A DNA stretch of 33,922 nucleotides from DAOUBP01 sp034432655 (GTDB taxonomy: Bacteria > Chloroflexota > Anaerolineae > CG2-30-64-16): positions 1-33,922 of the forward strand of contig DAOUBP010000046.1 of NCBI GenBank assembly GCA_034432655.1, in the 5' to 3' direction. The notes below the pieces were generated by a model. That model had not been told where the DNA came from, did no database searches, and was given only the letters and a program-made list of their open reading frames with translations. The translations under genes were made by a program, and so were the position numbers. Positions 31,579 through 33,922 of this stretch are shown here, in pieces. The first letter of the stretch is position 1. The number at the start of each line of letters is the position of its first letter.

Positions 31579-33714
31579 TCACCGTACCTCAAAGGGGATT
31601 TCCACGTATGCCTCAGAGCGGGCGCTCGGGGAGCAGCCGCCGATGTGCAGGCGGAAGGCGCCCGGCTCCAGCCGCGGCCGGCCCTCATCGTCCACGAACT
31701 GCATCGCCGCGGCCGGGATGGTGAAGCGTACGGTCTTGGCCTGGCCGGCTTTCAGGTCTACGGGCCGGAAAGCGACCAGCTTCCAGGCCGGCACGCGCGC
31801 TGACGCCTCCTCGTCGCGCAGGTAGACCTGGACGATCTCGCGGCCATCCCGGTCGCCCATGTTGCGCACACGGACGCGCACGTTCAACGCTTCGCCGGCG
31901 CGTATCAGGGCAGATGCGGGGCGGGGCTGCTCGTAGGCGAAGCGGGTGTAGCTCAGCCCGAAGCCGAAGGGGTAAGCCGGTTCGGCTGTGGCGTAGCGAT
32001 AGGTGCGACCGGCCATGGTGTAATCGTCGAAAGCCGGCAGATCAGCCAGAGACTTGGGGAAGGTGATGGGCAGCCGGCCGCTGGGGCTGGCCCGGCCGAA
32101 CAAGATGTCGGCGGCGGCCCGGCCGCCTTCCTGGCCCGGATACCACAGATAAAGGATCGCGTCCGCCAGCTCGGCGGCTTCGCCCAGGATCAAGGGGCTG
32201 CCCGCGTTGAGCAGCAGGACGATGGGCGTGCCGGATGCGGCCAGCCGCTTGAGATAGGCCACCTGGTTGGCGGGCAGGTTGATGTCATCGCGGTCGCCGT
32301 GTGCGCGCGAGAGCACGGCGTCCCCCTCCTCACCCTCCATCAGGGGCGAGATCCCCAGGCAGGCAATGATGAGGTCCATGTCCGCAGCCATCACCTCCGA
32401 CCAGTCTTGGGGGTTCGCGCGCTCCCCCTCCAGCAGGCACCCGGGCCGGTACTCGACGATCACACCCTCGGGCACAGCCGCGATCAGCCCTTCCAACAGA
32501 GTTGTCAGCCGGTCGCTCAAGCCGTAGTAGCTGCCCAGGAGCACATCTGTGCTGGCCGCATTGGGTCCCACCAGCAGGATCGAGCGCACGGTCGGCGCGA
32601 TGGGCAAGAGGCCAGCTTTGTTCTTCAGCAGCACCATTGAACGTAGCGCGGCCTCATAGGCCAGCCGGCGGTGCGCAGGGGAGCCTACCACGCTCATGGG
32701 GGTGCTTGCGTAGGGCACCCGTTCGTCGGGATCGAACATGCCCAGGCGGAAGCGGGTGCGCAGGGTGCGGAACAGGGCGCGGTCAATCTCCTCCTCGGTG
32801 ATCAACCCTTGCGCCAACGCCTCGGGCAAGGCGTCGTAGACATGGTCGCAGCCCAGGTCGCAACCGCGGCGCAGCGCCAGCGCAGCCGACTCGGCCGGCG
32901 TGCTTGTGACGCGGTGGCTGCGGTGGAAATCGCTCAGCGCGCCGCAGTCGGAGACCACATGGCCCTGGAAGCCCCACTCCCCGCGCAACAGCTCCTCCAG
33001 CAGCAGCCGGCTGGCGCAGCACGGCTCGCCGTACACCCGGTTGTACGCGCCCATCACGGCTTCAACCCCTGCCTCGGTCACCAGTTTCTTGAAGGCGGGC
33101 AGGTAGGTGTCGTGCAGGTCTTGCAGGGAGGGCCGGGCGTCGAAGGTGTGGCGGTCCTTCTCGGGGCCGGAGTGCACCGCAAAGTGCTTGGCACACGCGG
33201 CCGCCTTCAGGTAGCGCGGATGATCGCCCTGCAAGCCGCGCACGAACGCCGAGGCCATTTCCCCGGTCAGGTAGGGGTCTTCGCCCCATGTCTCTTGCCC
33301 GCGGCCCCAGCGCGGATCGCGAAAGATGTTCACGTTGGGCGACCAGAAGGTCAGGCCCTGATACTGCCCGCTGGCGCCGTAGCGGCGCATGGCCTCGTGG
33401 TACTTGGCGCGGCCCTCGTCGGCGATGGCCGAGGCGATGCGTTGAACCAGGCCGGGGTCCCACGTGGCAGCCAGGCCGATCGCCTGTGGGAAGACGGTTG
33501 CGCGACCGTTGCGCGCCACGCCGTGCAGCGCCTCGTTCCAGAAGTTGTAGGCCGGAACACCCAGGCGCGGTACCCCTTGGGCCGGGAAGCTCATCTGCCC
33601 GACCTTCTCCGCCAGCGTCAGCCGGCCGATCAGATCCCAGACACGCGCCTCCAGCGGCAGGTCTGGGTTTTGGAAAGGGTATTCGTAAGCGGATTGGGGA
33701 GTGGTTTCGGTCAT
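31579..33714 (-). CDS. GH3 beta-glucosidase or beta-xylosidase
   Basis: A 711-residue glycoside hydrolase family 3 enzyme that removes sugars from the non-reducing ends of beta-linked oligosaccharides. The barrel domain shows YNFWNEALHGVARNG (57-70), typical of the xylosidase-like branch, SPNVNIFRDPRWGRGQETWGEDPYLTG, KHF (176-178), and nucleophile Asp256 in VVSDCGAL. The second domain has VGPNAAS and MEGEEGDAVLSR, the likely acid/base region, and the C-terminus is a fibronectin type III-like domain (NMGDRDGREIVQVYL). There is no signal peptide, so it is intracellular. ATG at 33714 is preferred, with AGGA upstream; a longer reading frame would cross the predicted promoter. Confidence 0.93.
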   Translation of the reverse strand: MTETTPQSAYEYPFQNPDLPLEARVWDLIGRLTLAEKVGQMSFPAQGVPRLGVPAYNFWNEALHGVARNGRATVFPQAIGLAATWDPGLVQRIASAIADEGRAKYHEAMRRYGASGQYQGLTFWSPNVNIFRDPRWGRGQETWGEDPYLTGEMASAFVRGLQGDHPRYLKAAACAKHFAVHSGPEKDRHTFDARPSLQDLHDTYLPAFKKLVTEAGVEAVMGAYNRVYGEPCCASRLLLEELLRGEWGFQGHVVSDCGALSDFHRSHRVTSTPAESAALALRRGCDLGCDHVYDALPEALAQGLITEEEIDRALFRTLRTRFRLGMFDPDERVPYASTPMSVVGSPAHRRLAYEAALRSMVLLKNKAGLLPIAPTVRSILLVGPNAASTDVLLGSYYGLSDRLTTLLEGLIAAVPEGVIVEYRPGCLLEGERANPQDWSEVMAADMDLIIACLGISPLMEGEEGDAVLSRAHGDRDDINLPANQVAYLKRLAASGTPIVLLLNAGSPLILGEAAELADAILYLWYPGQEGGRAAADILFGRASPSGRLPITFPKSLADLPAFDDYTMAGRTYRYATAEPAYPFGFGLSYTRFAYEQPRPASALIRAGEALNVRVRVRNMGDRDGREIVQVYLRDEEASARVPAWKLVAFRPVDLKAGQAKTVRFTIPAAAMQFVDDEGRPRLEPGAFRLHIGGCSPSARSEAYVEIPFEVR

Positions 33715-33778
33715 GTGAGGTATCCTGATCTTTTTGAATTGCAGCGGCGCGCTATCGCTTCGGGTTTGCGTCGCGGAT

Positions 33779-33808
33779 AGTATAAAACGCTCGCTTTTTG
33801 TGCACAAA
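33779..33808 (-). promoter_or_regulatory. GH3 promoter with an operator-like palindrome
   Basis: On the minus strand TATACT (33779-33784) lies 17 bases from TTGTGC (33802-33807). The latter is part of the perfect 12-base palindrome TTTGTGCACAAA (33797-33808). A repressor bound there would cover the -35. Sugar-utilisation genes are often controlled this way; the regulator is not in the window. Confidence 0.4.
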
Positions 33809-33869
33809 TTTGCAGCCGTGGGATACATTTCATAGGGAACGCAGATAGAACACGCACAATCGGAGCGCG

Positions 33870-33906
33870 GCATCCTCAGATGCCGCCTGTTCGCATCTGA
33901 GGATGC
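33870..33906. repeat. Perfect 14-bp inverted repeat forming paired hairpins
   Basis: GCATCCTCAGATGC (33870-33883) and GCATCTGAGGATGC (33893-33906) are exact inverted repeats with a 9-base spacer. Each arm can also fold on itself (GGCATC/GATGCC and CGCATC/GATGCG). It probably belongs to the family of short repeats of this genome. Confidence 0.75.
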
Positions 33907-33922
33907 GAACTCCGCTATGTGT

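Noticed and set aside
33715..33873. 53-residue N-terminal extension of the GH3 enzyme
   Set aside because: It would be read through the predicted promoter and shows no family similarity or signal peptide.

Overview
The window looks like a chromosomal segment of a GC-rich member of the Chloroflexota, probably of the Anaerolineae/Caldilineae type. This is inferred from the gene families, from the secreted protein that ends in a VYLPIIL-type tail, and from the short tandem repeats and GACTGAAGTC-type hairpins scattered between genes. No rRNA or tRNA gene was recognised, so the taxonomy is an inference.

Layout. (1) 1-4.3 kb: hairpin repeats, then a large secreted multidomain papain-like protease on the minus strand with a near-consensus promoter and a long leader. 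(2) 4.3-9.2 kb: a DUF72 gene facing a minus-strand operon of ygfZ-like, M29 aminopeptidase, lipM-like octanoyltransferase, Nudix and DUF503 genes. (3) 9.0-14.0 kb: a plus-strand group of coaBC, a class III CoA-transferase, a GH13 alpha-glucosidase and a P1 (DmpA/NylC-like) peptidase. (4) 14.1-27.4 kb: a phosphate regulon made of a PhoB/PhoR-type two-component pair followed by two consecutive Pst loci, pstS1-arsC-pstC1-pstA1-pstB1-phoU1 and pstS2-pstC2-pstA2-pstB2-pstB3-phoU2. (5) 27.5-31.2 kb: a CPBP intramembrane protease, a thioredoxin-TPR protein (minus) and a nicotinate phosphoribosyltransferase. (6) 31.2-33.9 kb: hairpin repeats and a GH3 beta-glycosidase (minus) with its promoter region.

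The phosphate regulon is the most unusual part. PstA1 is 706 residues long because a complete PstS-like domain sits in its first extracytoplasmic loop, and that domain is circularly permuted: the C-terminal part of PstS precedes the N-terminal part. In the second locus there are two adjacent ATPase genes with complementary defects. PstB2 has lost the Q-loop glutamine but keeps LSGGQ, and PstB3 keeps the Q-loop but has LSLGE for the signature. A heterodimer would have one canonical and one degenerate ATP site. Both pstS genes are preceded by half-sites spaced exactly 11 bp apart that resemble PhoB boxes. An arsenate reductase gene is embedded in the first locus, which makes sense because Pst systems also admit arsenate.

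Intergenic structure is also rich: heptamer arrays of the same unit in opposite orientations in the predicted leaders of coaBC and phoB, octamer arrays at gene starts, a two-hairpin element present twice with compensatory stem changes, and a 100-bp element with imperfect terminal inverted repeats between pstS1 and arsC.
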